Of a stretch of DNA of 64,000 bases, positions 34,893 to 43,768 are shown one piece after another. Below the pieces are notes generated by a model. The model did no database searches. It had not been told where the DNA came from and worked only from the letters and a program-made list of their open reading frames with translations. The DNA comes from Cardiobacterium hominis (lineage in GTDB: Bacteria; Pseudomonadota; Gammaproteobacteria; Cardiobacteriales; Cardiobacteriaceae), in the NCBI RefSeq assembly GCF_900637305.1, contig NZ_LR134365.1:2472501-2536500 (forward strand), written 5' to 3'. Both the position numbers and the translations under genes were made by a program. Position 1 is the stretch's first letter, and each line of letters starts with the position of its first letter.

Positions 34893-35311
34893 AAATATGG
34901 GGACTATTTACCGCGCTGGCATTGCTGCCCGCGGCTTATGCGCTGGATGCTCAAGATGTCGGCGAATATGTCATTCTCGATACGCAGGAACGCCCGACAC
35001 CCATGCAGATGCGCTTCTATTTAAAAGGCGAGCAATGGCTGATGGACGGTCGTCGTGCGCCGGAAGCGTGGGCACCGGTGTGCCAAGGTACGGGCGATTG
35101 CCGCTTGGTCATGGCGACCGCGGCGGATATTGATGTGTGGAAGGCGGTTCTGCCGGAGCAATGGCAGCCGCTGCGCTTCAGCTGTGTGAAAAATATCGCC
35201 ATGGCCTTTTGCCACGTGGAAGACCGCGAGAAACCATCGCGTCGTGCCTACTGGATGTTCGCCCTCATTAACGGTGTACCGCAGCCGATGATGGTGAACC
35301 GTCTCAAGTAG
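34889..35311 (+). CDS. secreted protein of unknown function
   Basis: A 140-residue protein with a signal peptide (MKIWGLFTALALLPAAYA). Mature part has four Cys (VCQGTGDC, FSCVKN, AFCHVED), probably two disulfides, and an aromatic core. No family recognised. ATGA overlap with msrC implies coupled translation. Confidence 0.7.
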   Translation: MKIWGLFTALALLPAAYALDAQDVGEYVILDTQERPTPMQMRFYLKGEQWLMDGRRAPEAWAPVCQGTGDCRLVMATAADIDVWKAVLPEQWQPLRFSCVKNIAMAFCHVEDREKPSRRAYWMFALINGVPQPMMVNRLK

Positions 35312-35324
35312 CGGCAATTTGTGC

Positions 35325-35354
35325 GAAAAAAAGATGCCTGCGGGCATCTTTTTT
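35325..35354. terminator. bidirectional terminator between the secreted-protein gene and citC
   Basis: AAGATGCC and GGCATCTT pair around TGCG, with A6 before and T6 after. It serves both converging transcripts. Confidence 0.88.
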
Positions 35355-36366
35355 ATGGGCGGGGGTTTCCGCTTTCCGGCAATTCGCCGCCTTGCAGGTA
35401 GGCGAAGGTGGTCGGCGGCACCAGCGGGCGCACGGCTTCGAGGTTGCCATTCGCGATGAGTTCGCGCACGCGCGAGGCGCTGATGTATTCGCCGTCGGCA
35501 CGCAGGCGTTCGACGATTTCAAGCTGCGGCGCACCGGCAAATTCTTGTTGCAGCGCTTGGTTGTAGATGGCGGTCGCGGCGCTGTACGGCTCATGGCCGA
35601 CGTAGCGCTTCGTGATGCCGAGCGCGGGCGCGATGTGCTCTTTGAAGATGCGCGCATCGAGCCGCGCCTGGATGGTGGTGACGTCGTCGTCTTCGCGCAG
35701 GAAGTAGGAGGGAAAGGTGGCGGCGGAAATGATGTAGTCGCCGGTCGGGTGGACGTACACGTTTTTCAGCGGCGCAATGCCTGCTTTGACCAGCGCGAGG
35801 CGCACCGAACCGGGGTAGTGCGAGAGGTCTTCGCTCAAGACGAACAGATGGACGACGTCATTCTCGCGCGCCGCTTTTTCCACGAGGTAGCGGTGGCCGT
35901 TGGTGAACGGGTTGGCGTTCATGACGATGGCGGCGATGCGGCTTCCCGCCACGTATTTGCCGCGCAGCGCCGCGAGGTATTGCGGCAGGCCGTGCAGCGC
36001 GTTTTCAAGGAAATACAGCTTGTCTTCAACGTGGGCGATTTCGCGGAACCCCAGCCAGGCAAAGGCATCGCGCGCGCTTGCTTTGGTGTACACGTAGCAG
36101 GCGGCATATCCGGCGCGGTGCACGTCGTTCATCAGCGCGCTCATCAGGGTGTTGAACAGACTGCCGCCCTGATGTTCGTGGTCAATGGCAATACATTTCA
36201 GGATATTGCGGTAACGCGCGCCGGTGGCGATGAGCCTGCCGTCATCGTCGTGGATGCCATAGACCGCGTCCAGATGCGTTTCGCCACGGATGCCCTCGCG
36301 CGCGAGCAGCGCTTGCCAGGCGGTGCGGTCAGCGGCGATGCGCGCCGGAAAAAGTTGCTGTATCAA
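35353..36366 (-). CDS. citC: [citrate (pro-3S)-lyase] ligase
   Basis: Acetylates the prosthetic group of the citrate lyase acyl-carrier subunit, switching the lyase on. 337 residues: an N-terminal GNAT-like part (residues 1-135; CYVYTKASARDAFAWLGF) and a nucleotidylyltransferase part with IVMNANPFTNGHRYLVEKA. The start is TTG at 36366, overlapping the TGA of the HIRAN gene (TTGA); no nearer ATG gives a full protein. No citD, citE, citF or citX lies next to it. Confidence 0.88.
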   Translation of the reverse strand: MIQQLFPARIAADRTAWQALLAREGIRGETHLDAVYGIHDDDGRLIATGARYRNILKCIAIDHEHQGGSLFNTLMSALMNDVHRAGYAACYVYTKASARDAFAWLGFREIAHVEDKLYFLENALHGLPQYLAALRGKYVAGSRIAAIVMNANPFTNGHRYLVEKAARENDVVHLFVLSEDLSHYPGSVRLALVKAGIAPLKNVYVHPTGDYIISAATFPSYFLREDDDVTTIQARLDARIFKEHIAPALGITKRYVGHEPYSAATAIYNQALQQEFAGAPQLEIVERLRADGEYISASRVRELIANGNLEAVRPLVPPTTFAYLQGGELPESGNPRP

Positions 36367-36713
36367 AGGGCTTTGCGCGGCGGGTAGATGTTGAATTTCA
36401 CCCAGCGGTGTTCTTCGCTGTGCGGGTCGATTTCGACGATTTTGCCGCAGAGGCTGTCGTGGCGGTCAAGCAGGCTTTGCAACTCGCGCGCGTATTCGCT
36501 GGGAACGTAGCCGATTTTGTTATGGTGCCAGAAAATCATGACCGCGTTGGCGTCATGCGGATTGTCCGGCTCATGGCGCAGGTCAAGCAGGTCGCCACGG
36601 TGCATGAGCGAGGCGAGGTCTTCGGCGCGGTAGTAGGCGAGTCCCGCGACCGGTACTTGGGCGACGACGGGCGGTGGCGTTCGGCGGAAGGTTTTTTTCA
36701 GAAGATTCCACAT
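36363..36713 (-). CDS. HIRAN domain protein
   Basis: A 116-residue protein made of a single HIRAN domain, the OB-like fold used by HLTF/Rad5 to bind 3' DNA ends. The family pattern is present: VAGLAYYRAED, LLDLRHEPDNPHDANAVMIF (residues 42-61), KIGYVPSEYAREL. The first 15 residues are basic. It is the first gene of a pair with citC, with overlapping stop and start; the functional link is unclear. Confidence 0.85.
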   Translation of the reverse strand: MWNLLKKTFRRTPPPVVAQVPVAGLAYYRAEDLASLMHRGDLLDLRHEPDNPHDANAVMIFWHHNKIGYVPSEYARELQSLLDRHDSLCGKIVEIDPHSEEHRWVKFNIYPPRKAL

Positions 36714-36877
36714 GGTGTTTACCTAGATTAAATGTTTCGTGATTGTTCGTTAATGATAGCGAAATTCGTGCCAACAGGCGACTATTGCGCGTTTTTTTCC
36801 CGCCGCGACGTACCGCGGCAATCGGCTATAATCCATTTCCCACCGTAAACATCATTTTTTCACCTCAAGGAATCCGC

Positions 36878-37888
36878 ATGAGCCAAAAACGTGTCTTGAC
36901 CGGCATCACCACCACCGGCATCCCCCACCTCGGCAACTACGTCGGCGCCATCCGCCCGGCCATCGCCGAAAGCCGCGCCAGCGGTGAAGAATCCTTCCTC
37001 TTTCTCGCCGACTACCACGGCATCATCAAATGCCACGATCCGGAACAAATCCACCGCTCGACGCTCGCCGTCGCCGCCACCTGGCTCGCCTGCGGCCTTG
37101 ACCCCGAAACCATCACCTTCTACCGCCAGTCCGACATTCCCGAAGTGCCGGAGCTGACCTGGATTTTCAACTGCGTCTGCGCCAAGGGGCTGATGAACCG
37201 CGCGCACGCCTACAAGGCGTCCGTCGATGCCAACCTCGCCGAGGGCAACACCGACCCTGACCACGGCATCTCGATGGGGCTGTTTTCCTATCCGGTGCTG
37301 ATGGCGGCGGACATCCTCATCTTTAACGCCACCCACATTCCGGTCGGGCGCGACCAAATCCAGCACGTCGAAATGGCGCGCGACATTGCCGGACGCTTCA
37401 ACCACCGCTACCGCGAGCTGTTCGTCCTGCCCGAAGCGGTCGTTGATGACGAAATCGCCCTGCTCACCGGCCTCGACGGCCGCAAGATGAGCAAAAGCTA
37501 CGGCAACACCATCGCCCTCTTTGAAGATGAAAAAGCGCTGCGCAAGCAAATCATGAAAATCGTCACCAACTCGCAAGAGCCGGGCGAGCCGAAAAATCCT
37601 GACGAATCCACCATCTTTGAAATCTACCGCTCCTTCTCCACCCGTGACGAACAGGCGGCGATGCGCGACCGCTACGCCGCGGGCATCGGCTGGGGCGACG
37701 CCAAACAGGCGTTGTTTGAACAAATCAACGCCGAACTCGCCGAACCGCGCGAACGCTACCGCGAGCTGACCGCCAATCCGGCGCGCATCGAAGACATCCT
37801 GCAAGCGGGCGCCGCCAAGGCACGCAAACACACGCGCCCGCTGCTGGACGCGGTACGCGACGCAGTCGGCATTCGCCCCTTGCGCTGA
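36878..37888 (+). CDS. trpS: tryptophanyl-tRNA synthetase
   Basis: Charges tRNA-Trp. A 336-residue class Ic synthetase with the HIGH-like [27 protein letters not shown] and the KMSKS loop [12 protein letters not shown]. The ATG at 36878 follows CAAGGAATCC. A TATAAT lies at 36827-36832. Ends at a strong terminator. Confidence 0.97.
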   Translation: MSQKRVLTGITTTGIPHLGNYVGAIRPAIAESRASGEESFLFLADYHGIIKCHDPEQIHRSTLAVAATWLACGLDPETITFYRQSDIPEVPELTWIFNCVCAKGLMNRAHAYKASVDANLAEGNTDPDHGISMGLFSYPVLMAADILIFNATHIPVGRDQIQHVEMARDIAGRFNHRYRELFVLPEAVVDDEIALLTGLDGRKMSKSYGNTIALFEDEKALRKQIMKIVTNSQEPGEPKNPDESTIFEIYRSFSTRDEQAAMRDRYAAGIGWGDAKQALFEQINAELAEPRERYRELTANPARIEDILQAGAAKARKHTRPLLDAVRDAVGIRPLR

Positions 37889-37901
37889 TTTACGAAGCAT
37901 G

Positions 37902-37928
37902 GCGGGCGGCTTGAGCCGCCCGTTTTTT
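37902..37928 (+). terminator. trpS terminator
   Basis: CGGGCGGC pairs with GCCGCCCG around TTGA, followed by T6. Confidence 0.9.
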
Positions 37929-38003
37929 ATGCGCGGGCTTATCGCGTGTCCTGGCGCAGCAAGCCTTGTTATACTCGCCACCTTCACAACCGCCCCCACG
38001 CCC

Positions 38004-38975
38004 ATGAACCCGCTCCGCCGCCTGCATCTCGACCCCTTCCTCGTCATGATTTTGCTGATGGTACTTGCCGCCACCATCGTACCGGCGCAAGGCATCGGCA
38101 AAACCTTCTTCAAACACCTCACCACCGCCGCCATCGCCCTGCTCTTCTTCATGCACGGCGCCAAACTCTCGCGCGAAGCGGTGCTGGCAGGCGTCGGCCA
38201 CTGGCGACTGCATCTGCTGGTACTTTCCACCACCTTCGTCCTGTTCCCGCTGCTCGGTCTCGCCCTGCGCCCGCTGGTGCCGACGCTGCTCATCCCGGAA
38301 ACGTATCAGGGATTCCTCTACCTCTGCGCCCTGCCCGCGACCGTGCAATCCGCCATCGCCTTTACTTCCGTCGCACGCGGCAACGTCGCCGCCGCCATTT
38401 GCAGCGCCGCCACCTCCAGCCTGCTCGGCGTCTTCCTCTCGCCGCTCCTGGTCGGGCTCTTGTTAAGCGCACAGGGGCAAACCGACCTCGCCAGCTCCAT
38501 CCGCGCCGTCATGCTGCAACTGCTGCTGCCCTTCATCCTCGGCCACCTCTCGCGTCCGCTTACCGCGGCGTGGGTTGCCAAAAACCGCCGCCTCATCCGC
38601 ATCACCGACCAAAGCTCCATCCTGCTCGTCGTCTATACCGCCTTCAGCGAAGCGGTGCTGGAAGGCATCTGGAGCCGCGTCAGCCTCGGCACATTGGTCA
38701 TTATCGGCGTGGTCTCGCTCGCCCTGCTCGCCGTCGTACTCGCCTTCACCACCTACAGCGCCCGCGCGCTCGGCTTCAACAAAGCCGACGAAATCACCAT
38801 CGTCTTCTGCGGCTCGAAAAAAAGCCTCGCTAACGGCATCCCGATGGCCAACATCCTCTTTCCTCCCGCCAGCGTCGGCATCCTCGTCCTGCCGCTGATG
38901 CTCTTTCACCAAATCCAGCTGATGCTCTGCGCCGTGCTGGCGCAACGCTACGCCAAACGTCCGCAAGAAGACTAA
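38004..38975 (+). CDS. bile acid:sodium symporter family protein (YfeH-like)
   Basis: A 323-residue inner-membrane protein with about nine to ten helices of the BASS fold. Family marks are FFMHGAKLSREAV (helix 2 region), LPATVQSAIAFTSVARGN and CGSKKSLANGIPMAN, the two crossing motifs that bind sodium and substrate. YfeH-type members are found widely; the substrate is unknown. The ATG at 38004 was chosen to leave out the trpS terminator. The Nudix gene follows after 4 bases. Confidence 0.87.
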   Translation: MNPLRRLHLDPFLVMILLMVLAATIVPAQGIGKTFFKHLTTAAIALLFFMHGAKLSREAVLAGVGHWRLHLLVLSTTFVLFPLLGLALRPLVPTLLIPETYQGFLYLCALPATVQSAIAFTSVARGNVAAAICSAATSSLLGVFLSPLLVGLLLSAQGQTDLASSIRAVMLQLLLPFILGHLSRPLTAAWVAKNRRLIRITDQSSILLVVYTAFSEAVLEGIWSRVSLGTLVIIGVVSLALLAVVLAFTTYSARALGFNKADEITIVFCGSKKSLANGIPMANILFPPASVGILVLPLMLFHQIQLMLCAVLAQRYAKRPQED

Positions 38976-38979
38976 CCCC

Positions 38980-39846
38980 ATGACCTACCTCGCCAAAATC
39001 GAACAACTCAACAGCGCCGACCTCGCCGCCTACCGCCCGCTCATCCTCGACGGCGACCCCGTCGGCCTCATCTGGCGCGACAACCTCGCCCGCCTGCGCG
39101 ACCACGGGCTTGACCTGCGCGACGACGGTGACCGCCTCATCTGGTACGCCCCCGCCGACTTCGCCGCACGCAACGCCATCCTCGCCGAACTGGCACAAGC
39201 ACTCGCCGCAGAAGGCTACGTGCGCGGCTGGCGCAACGAACAACTGCCGCTGCTTGCCAACCTGCACCGGCCGGTGCGCGCGCTGATTGAGCGTGCCGCC
39301 GCGCCCGTCATCGGCGTCTGCGGTTACGGCGTGCATATAAATGGCACCACCACGCGCGACGGCGTACCGCATATGTGGATTGCGCGCCGCGCTACGACGA
39401 AAAGCGTTGAGCCGGGCAAACTGGATCAAATAGCTGCGGGCGGCATCCCCTACGGCATCAGCGTCTTTGCCAACCTCATCAAAGAAAGCGACGAAGAAGC
39501 GGCCATTCCGGAAGCGCTGGCGCGACAGGCACGCCCGGTCGGCATCATCAGCTACACCGCGCAAACCGAAAACGGCATCCGCGCCGACACCCTCTACAAC
39601 TACGATTTGGAACTGCCGCCCGACTTCCGTCCGCACAACCGCGACGGCGAAGTGGGCGAATTCCTCTGCCTGCCGCTTGACGAAATCGCCCGCCTGGTGC
39701 GCGACAGCGACGCCTTCAAACAAAACTCCGCCGTGGTCGTCATCGACTACCTCATCCGCCACGGCTACCTGAAGCCAGACGATACCCCAGACTACCCCGC
39801 ACTCTGCCGCGGCATCCACCGCCGCCACCCGCAGATGCACAGCTAA
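38980..39846 (+). CDS. DUF4743 Nudix hydrolase
   Basis: A 288-residue protein of the DUF4743-Nudix type, relatives of which act on thiamine diphosphate derivatives. The N-terminal DUF4743 segment (1-120) precedes a Nudix domain with HMWIARRATTKSVEPGKLDQ, AAGGIPYGISVFANLIKESD and EEAAIPE, the box residues for metal binding. It is nearly contiguous with the BASS transporter gene, so that transporter may carry a related compound; that is inference. Confidence 0.83.
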   Translation: MTYLAKIEQLNSADLAAYRPLILDGDPVGLIWRDNLARLRDHGLDLRDDGDRLIWYAPADFAARNAILAELAQALAAEGYVRGWRNEQLPLLANLHRPVRALIERAAAPVIGVCGYGVHINGTTTRDGVPHMWIARRATTKSVEPGKLDQIAAGGIPYGISVFANLIKESDEEAAIPEALARQARPVGIISYTAQTENGIRADTLYNYDLELPPDFRPHNRDGEVGEFLCLPLDEIARLVRDSDAFKQNSAVVVIDYLIRHGYLKPDDTPDYPALCRGIHRRHPQMHS

Positions 39847-39892
39847 GCGCGCCAACAAAAACAGCGCGCTAGCAAAACGCACGCAAAAACCC

Positions 39893-39920
39893 TTGCATAA
39901 CAGAAATATTTTGGCATAAT
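39893..39920 (+). promoter_or_regulatory. promoter of the tRNA-Lys cluster
   Basis: TTGCAT (39893-39898) and CATAAT (39915-39920) with a 16-base spacer, ending 22 bases before the first tRNA and followed by a GC-rich start region typical of stable RNA promoters. Confidence 0.7.
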
Positions 39921-39942
39921 GCGCGCCCTCAAACGGGCAGAC

Positions 39943-40017
39943 GGGTCGTTAGCTCAGTGGTAGAGCAGTTGGCTTTTAACCAATTGGTCGAAGGTTCGAA
40001 TCCTTCACGACCCACCA
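39943..40017 (+). tRNA. tRNA-Lys (anticodon TTT), copy 1
   Basis: Cloverleaf with GGGTCGT/ACGACCC acceptor stem, D-arm AGCTCAGTGGTAGAGCA, anticodon loop CTTTTAA with TTT, T-arm GGTTCGAATCC and an encoded CCA. Confidence 0.97.
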
Positions 40018-40035
40018 TTCATCCCGTCCCGCCAA

Positions 40036-40110
40036 GGGTCGTTAGCTCAGTGGTAGAGCAGTTGGCTTTTAACCAATTGGTCGAAGGTTCGAATCCTTCA
40101 CGACCCACCA
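40036..40110 (+). tRNA. tRNA-Lys (anticodon TTT), copy 2
   Basis: Identical to copy 1 over all 75 bases, separated by 18 bases. An exact tandem duplication. Confidence 0.97.
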
Positions 40111-40115
40111 CTTAC

Positions 40116-40191
<76 letters not shown>

Positions 40192-40200
40192 GATTCTTGA

Positions 40201-40224
40201 AACCGCCAGCAAGGCGGTTTTTTC
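40201..40224 (+). terminator. terminator of the tRNA-Lys cluster
   Basis: AACCGCC pairs with GGCGGTT around AGCAA, then a T-run. Confidence 0.88.
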
Positions 40225-40234
40225 GTATGCGCAG

Positions 40235-40258
40235 AAAAAACGCAGCCCGCAGGCTGCG
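40235..40258 (-). terminator. terminator of the lipoprotein pair
   Basis: CGCAGCC pairs with GGCTGCG around CGCA; on the minus strand the stem is followed by T6. Confidence 0.8.
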
Positions 40259-40272
40259 CTGATGACGTTCCG

Positions 40273-40767
40273 CTATTTCTTCGTGCGGAAATTGTCCAGA
40301 TAGGGATTCATGTCCAGCTTCCAGCCGTCCGCCGTCTTGCGCCAGCGGGTAATGAGCGCCGTGCCATTGACGACGCGGCTGCTGTCTGGCTCGTAAGCGT
40401 GCAGTACGACCAGCGCCTGATCAACGTCGCCCTGTTCGGTAAGCTGCATTTTCTGCGCGACGAATACCGCTTTGTTGCTGTTAATCCCCGCTTCGGAAAA
40501 GGTCTGGCGCAGGTACTGCCCCATCATCTGCACCGCTTTGCGCAGCCGCTTTTGTCCTTCATCGCTGTTGGCGGTGTGCTGGTCGAGAAAGGCGATATCG
40601 GCAATGGTCTGTTTTTCCAGTCCTTTACTGTTGCGCACCAGCGCACGCATGAAGTATTCCGCTTTTTTGCCGACGGCTTGTTCATCATCCAGCGAAGGCG
40701 TGCTGACGCAGGCGGAGAGCAGGACAAAGAGCGCCAATGCGCTCATTATTCTTGCGGAACGAGCCAT
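40273..40767 (-). CDS. lipoprotein of unknown function (downstream of a pair)
   Basis: A 164-residue predicted lipoprotein: basic start MARSARI, hydrophobic core and lipobox LLSAC (Cys at about 20). The body is mostly helical with an alpha+beta end (ADGWKLDMNPYLDNFRTKK) resembling DUF4878/NTF2-like proteins. The ATG at 40767 has an AGGGGGG ribosome site and supplies basic residues; an in-frame ATG at 40746 overlaps the previous stop (TAATG). The upstream lipoprotein shares a similar C-terminal fold pattern (GGKWLVPQE). Confidence 0.78.
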   Translation of the reverse strand: MARSARIMSALALFVLLSACVSTPSLDDEQAVGKKAEYFMRALVRNSKGLEKQTIADIAFLDQHTANSDEGQKRLRKAVQMMGQYLRQTFSEAGINSNKAVFVAQKMQLTEQGDVDQALVVLHAYEPDSSRVVNGTALITRWRKTADGWKLDMNPYLDNFRTKK

Positions 40768-41459
40768 TTGCCCCCCTGGTTCATCATTTTTAGATTAAGG
40801 TCGCGGCTTGTGCCGTTGCCGTAGATGATGCGGGCGTTGAGGCTGGCAGCGTTACCCTGCTGGCGCACGCTTTGCGGGGCGATTTCAATTTGGCGCACCC
40901 CCTGTTTTTCGCTGGCGAAGTATTCGCTGCTGCCCGCTTTCATGAACAGCGCCCCCTTGGCGGTGCGCTCGTCCCACCAGCTTTGCTGCGGGTTGTACGG
41001 TACGAAGGAGTAGCGCCAGGCGGTTTCGCCATCACCATGATAGAGCGCGCTCAGATAGGCGTGAGCGGTGGCGGTGATTTCGTTGCCGCCTTCAATGCTG
41101 CCGCTGTACGCGGCGGCGCTCACTTGCGGTTTCGGGGTGCGCGGGCTATTGCCGCCACGCACGATGCTGACGTCATCGCTCTGCAACAGCGGCGCAAATT
41201 CGTCGTCGCTTGCGGCAATTTCCGGCATCGGGGGGGGCTCGTAGAAATCCGGCGCGGATGACTCTGCCATCCCGCCGTCTTCCATGCTCATCAGTTGCGG
41301 GTATTCGTAGAGGTCATCAACCGGCGCGCCCTCGGTGGCAATGGATTCCAGCGCGAGGGTATCGTTGTTTTCGTACTGATAGGGTGGTGGCGCCGACCCG
41401 CAGGCGCCGAGCAGCAACATGCCCAGAGCGAGGAATCCGTGCCGTAACGCTGTCTGCAT
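40746..41459 (-). CDS. lipoprotein of unknown function (upstream of a pair)
   Basis: A 237-residue predicted lipoprotein with lipobox LLGAC (Cys20). A Pro/Glu/Asp-rich low-complexity region follows (residues 22-110), then a folded domain with WRYSFVPYNPQQSWWDER and a closing GGKWLVPQE that suits an NTF2/DUF4878-like fold. The coding strand has a run of eight C in the EPPPMP stretch (41230-41237). Overlaps the next gene. Confidence 0.78.
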   Translation of the reverse strand: MQTALRHGFLALGMLLLGACGSAPPPYQYENNDTLALESIATEGAPVDDLYEYPQLMSMEDGGMAESSAPDFYEPPPMPEIAASDDEFAPLLQSDDVSIVRGGNSPRTPKPQVSAAAYSGSIEGGNEITATAHAYLSALYHGDGETAWRYSFVPYNPQQSWWDERTAKGALFMKAGSSEYFASEKQGVRQIEIAPQSVRQQGNAASLNARIIYGNGTSRDLNLKMMNQGGKWLVPQE

Positions 41460-41603
41460 CTATGCACTCCGCAGAGGAAAAGGCGCACAAAATAGCGATT
41501 AGGCTGCACAGGGTCAAGTATCGTTTTTACGACACTTTTCGCCGGTAAATGCCTGCCAGCACGCCGTTTTTCTGACGCTTTTTCTTCCTGCTACGCCTGT
41601 CGC

Positions 41604-41631
41604 TTGCAATGAATCGGAAGCCGTGTATAAT
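41604..41631 (+). promoter_or_regulatory. promoter of tRNA-Pro
   Basis: TTGCAA (41604-41609), 16-base spacer, consensus TATAAT (41626-41631), then a GC-rich start region 15 bases before the tRNA. Confidence 0.8.
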
Positions 41632-41646
41632 CCGCGCTCTCTTAAT

Positions 41647-41723
<77 letters not shown>

Positions 41724-41737
41724 TTGAATTCCAGAAG

Positions 41738-41765
41738 AAAATCGGGCTTTGCGCCCGATTTTTTT
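41738..41765 (+). terminator. tRNA-Pro terminator
   Basis: ATCGGGC pairs with GCCCGAT around TTTGC and is followed by T6. Confidence 0.9.
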
Positions 41766-41833
41766 ATGCGCGCATTGTCGCGTTTTCTCCCGCGCTGCTA
41801 AGATGAACCGCCCACCCCAAGCGAGGAGAACCC

Positions 41834-43558
41834 GTGGACTGGATCGTATTGCTCACCCTGCCGCTGCTTTTGCTCACGCTCGCCAGCGGTCGCGTTGCCC
41901 CTGCCGTCGCTTTTTTTACCGTCGCGGCCGCCTTCATGCTTGGTGGCATCGTCAGCACCGAGGCGTTTCTCACCAGCTTCAGCAATCCGGCGCTAGCGAC
42001 GCTGGTGGTGCTTTTGCTGGTGTCTGCGGTGATTGAGCGCTCGCCGCTGCTGCACCGCCTCTCCAACAAAATCCTCGTCGGCGACGAAAAGCACGCCTTC
42101 ATCCGCCTGACCGGCATCAGCACGCTGCTCTCGGCTTTCATGAACAACACCGCCGTCGTCTCCACTTTTCTCGTCACCCTCACCCGTCAGCAGAAAATCC
42201 CGCCGTCGCGCCTGCTGATTCCGCTTTCTTACGCTTCCATCTTGGGCGGCATCACCACGCTGATCGGCACGTCCACCAACCTCGTCGTCAATTCTTTCGT
42301 CGAAAGCGCCGGTCTGCCGCCGCTGCGCATGTTCCAGTTCAGCGCGGTCGGCATTCCGGTCGCGCTTGTCTGTCTGGTCGTGCTGTATTGGCGGATGCGC
42401 GTGCTGCCCGCGAACAGCAACAGCAGCCAGGACATCAAAAACACTTATTTTCTTACCGTCGAGGTGCTGGCGGAGGCGGACATTGCCGGTAAAAGCGTCG
42501 CTGAGAGCGGTCTAAAGCGGCTTGACGACCTCTATCTGGTGGAAATCCAGCGCGATAATTACCTCATCTCGCCGGTACGGCCGGAGGTGCGCATCCGCCC
42601 CGGTGACCAACTGGTTTTCAGCGGCTCGATTGAGCATATCGGCGGCCTGCAAGCCTTTCGCGGCCTGAAAATCCTCGGAGAACACGCGAGCGACCTGCTC
42701 GCCAGCAACCTCGTCGAAGCGGTCATCGCGCACGAATCCGACCTCGTCTATAAAACCCTGCAAGAAATCGACTTCCGCGGCCGCTTCAACGCCGGCGTCG
42801 TCGGCATCCGCCGCGGCAACAAGCGCCTTACCGGCCGCCTCGGCCACACCATCCTGCACGTCGGCGACAGCCTCATCCTTGCCGTCGGCAGTCATTTTGC
42901 GGTACAGGCCGACCTGGAAAAACATTTCCACATACTGAGTACCAGCTACACCCCGCCGCGCCTCACCAACCGCCAGGGCAACCGTGCCATCGCCGGTTTC
43001 ATCCTCGCCGTCCTCCTGGAAACGCTCAACCTGCTGCCGCTGCTGCATAGCCTGCTGCTGCTCCTTAGTGTCTATCTGCTCGCGGGCTACACCAGCATCG
43101 GTGAACTGCGGCGGCGCATCCCGTTTGAGCTCATTGCTATCATCGGCTCGGCCATCGCCATCGCCAAAGGCATGGACAACACCGGCGCGGCGCAGCTCAT
43201 CGGCACTTTCATGCAGCACGTCTTTCACGATAAAAGCGTCTTCATCGCCTTCGCCGGCATTTACTTCATGACACTCATCACCACCGAAATCATCACCAAC
43301 AACGCCGCCGCCGCGCTCGCCATTCCCATCGCGCTTTCCACCGCGCAGGCGCTCAACGCCGACCCGCTGCCGTTTGTCATGGCGGTGGCCTACGGCGCCA
43401 GCGCCTGCTTCATCCTGCCGTTTGGCTACCAGACGCACCTGATGGTGTACACCCCCGGCCGCTACACCTTGCGCGATTACCTGCGCACCGGCGTGCCGGT
43501 CAGCCTCACTTACAGCGCGCTGGTGCTGCTGCTGACGCCGCTGGTCTTTCCGTTTTGA
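41834..43558 (+). CDS. SLC13/DASS-type permease with RCK_C domains
   Basis: A 574-residue inner-membrane transporter, two halves of about five to six helices around a soluble centre (residues 205-370) with two TrkA-C/RCK_C-like domains ([16 protein letters not shown] and [14 protein letters not shown]). Sodium/substrate clamps are visible as NNTAVVSTF and [19 protein letters not shown]-type helices fit the family (IGTSTNLVV). Sulfate, divalent anions or dicarboxylates are possible substrates. The start is GTG at 41834, after GCGAGGAGAACCC. Confidence 0.88.
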   Translation: MDWIVLLTLPLLLLTLASGRVAPAVAFFTVAAAFMLGGIVSTEAFLTSFSNPALATLVVLLLVSAVIERSPLLHRLSNKILVGDEKHAFIRLTGISTLLSAFMNNTAVVSTFLVTLTRQQKIPPSRLLIPLSYASILGGITTLIGTSTNLVVNSFVESAGLPPLRMFQFSAVGIPVALVCLVVLYWRMRVLPANSNSSQDIKNTYFLTVEVLAEADIAGKSVAESGLKRLDDLYLVEIQRDNYLISPVRPEVRIRPGDQLVFSGSIEHIGGLQAFRGLKILGEHASDLLASNLVEAVIAHESDLVYKTLQEIDFRGRFNAGVVGIRRGNKRLTGRLGHTILHVGDSLILAVGSHFAVQADLEKHFHILSTSYTPPRLTNRQGNRAIAGFILAVLLETLNLLPLLHSLLLLLSVYLLAGYTSIGELRRRIPFELIAIIGSAIAIAKGMDNTGAAQLIGTFMQHVFHDKSVFIAFAGIYFMTLITTEIITNNAAAALAIPIALSTAQALNADPLPFVMAVAYGASACFILPFGYQTHLMVYTPGRYTLRDYLRTGVPVSLTYSALVLLLTPLVFPF

Positions 43559-43635
43559 GTGCGGTAAAGGGCTTTGGTTTTTGATTGTGGGGCTTGCCGT
43601 CAATAACGCTAGCCCAGCCACCCCATACTGAGCTG

Positions 43636-43760
43636 TTAGTGCCTGTTCAAAATACCCCCTCCCCCACAGGGGGAGGTGACATATCGGTGGCTTGCCCCGC
43701 TTTGGTCACTACACAGAGCGCTAAAAAGTAGCTTCTATGTGATTTTGAACAGGCGCTTAG
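43636..43760. repeat. family C repeat with long terminal inverted repeats
   Basis: TTAGTGCCTGTTCAAAAT at the left and ATTTTGAACAGGCGCTTAG at the right form nearly perfect inverted ends; TTAG occurs at both outer sides. The GCCTGTTCAAAAT end is like those of IS5-group elements, so this may be a non-autonomous derivative. The flanking 43559-43635 shows nothing else. Confidence 0.7.
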
Positions 43761-43768
43761 CGGGCGCT

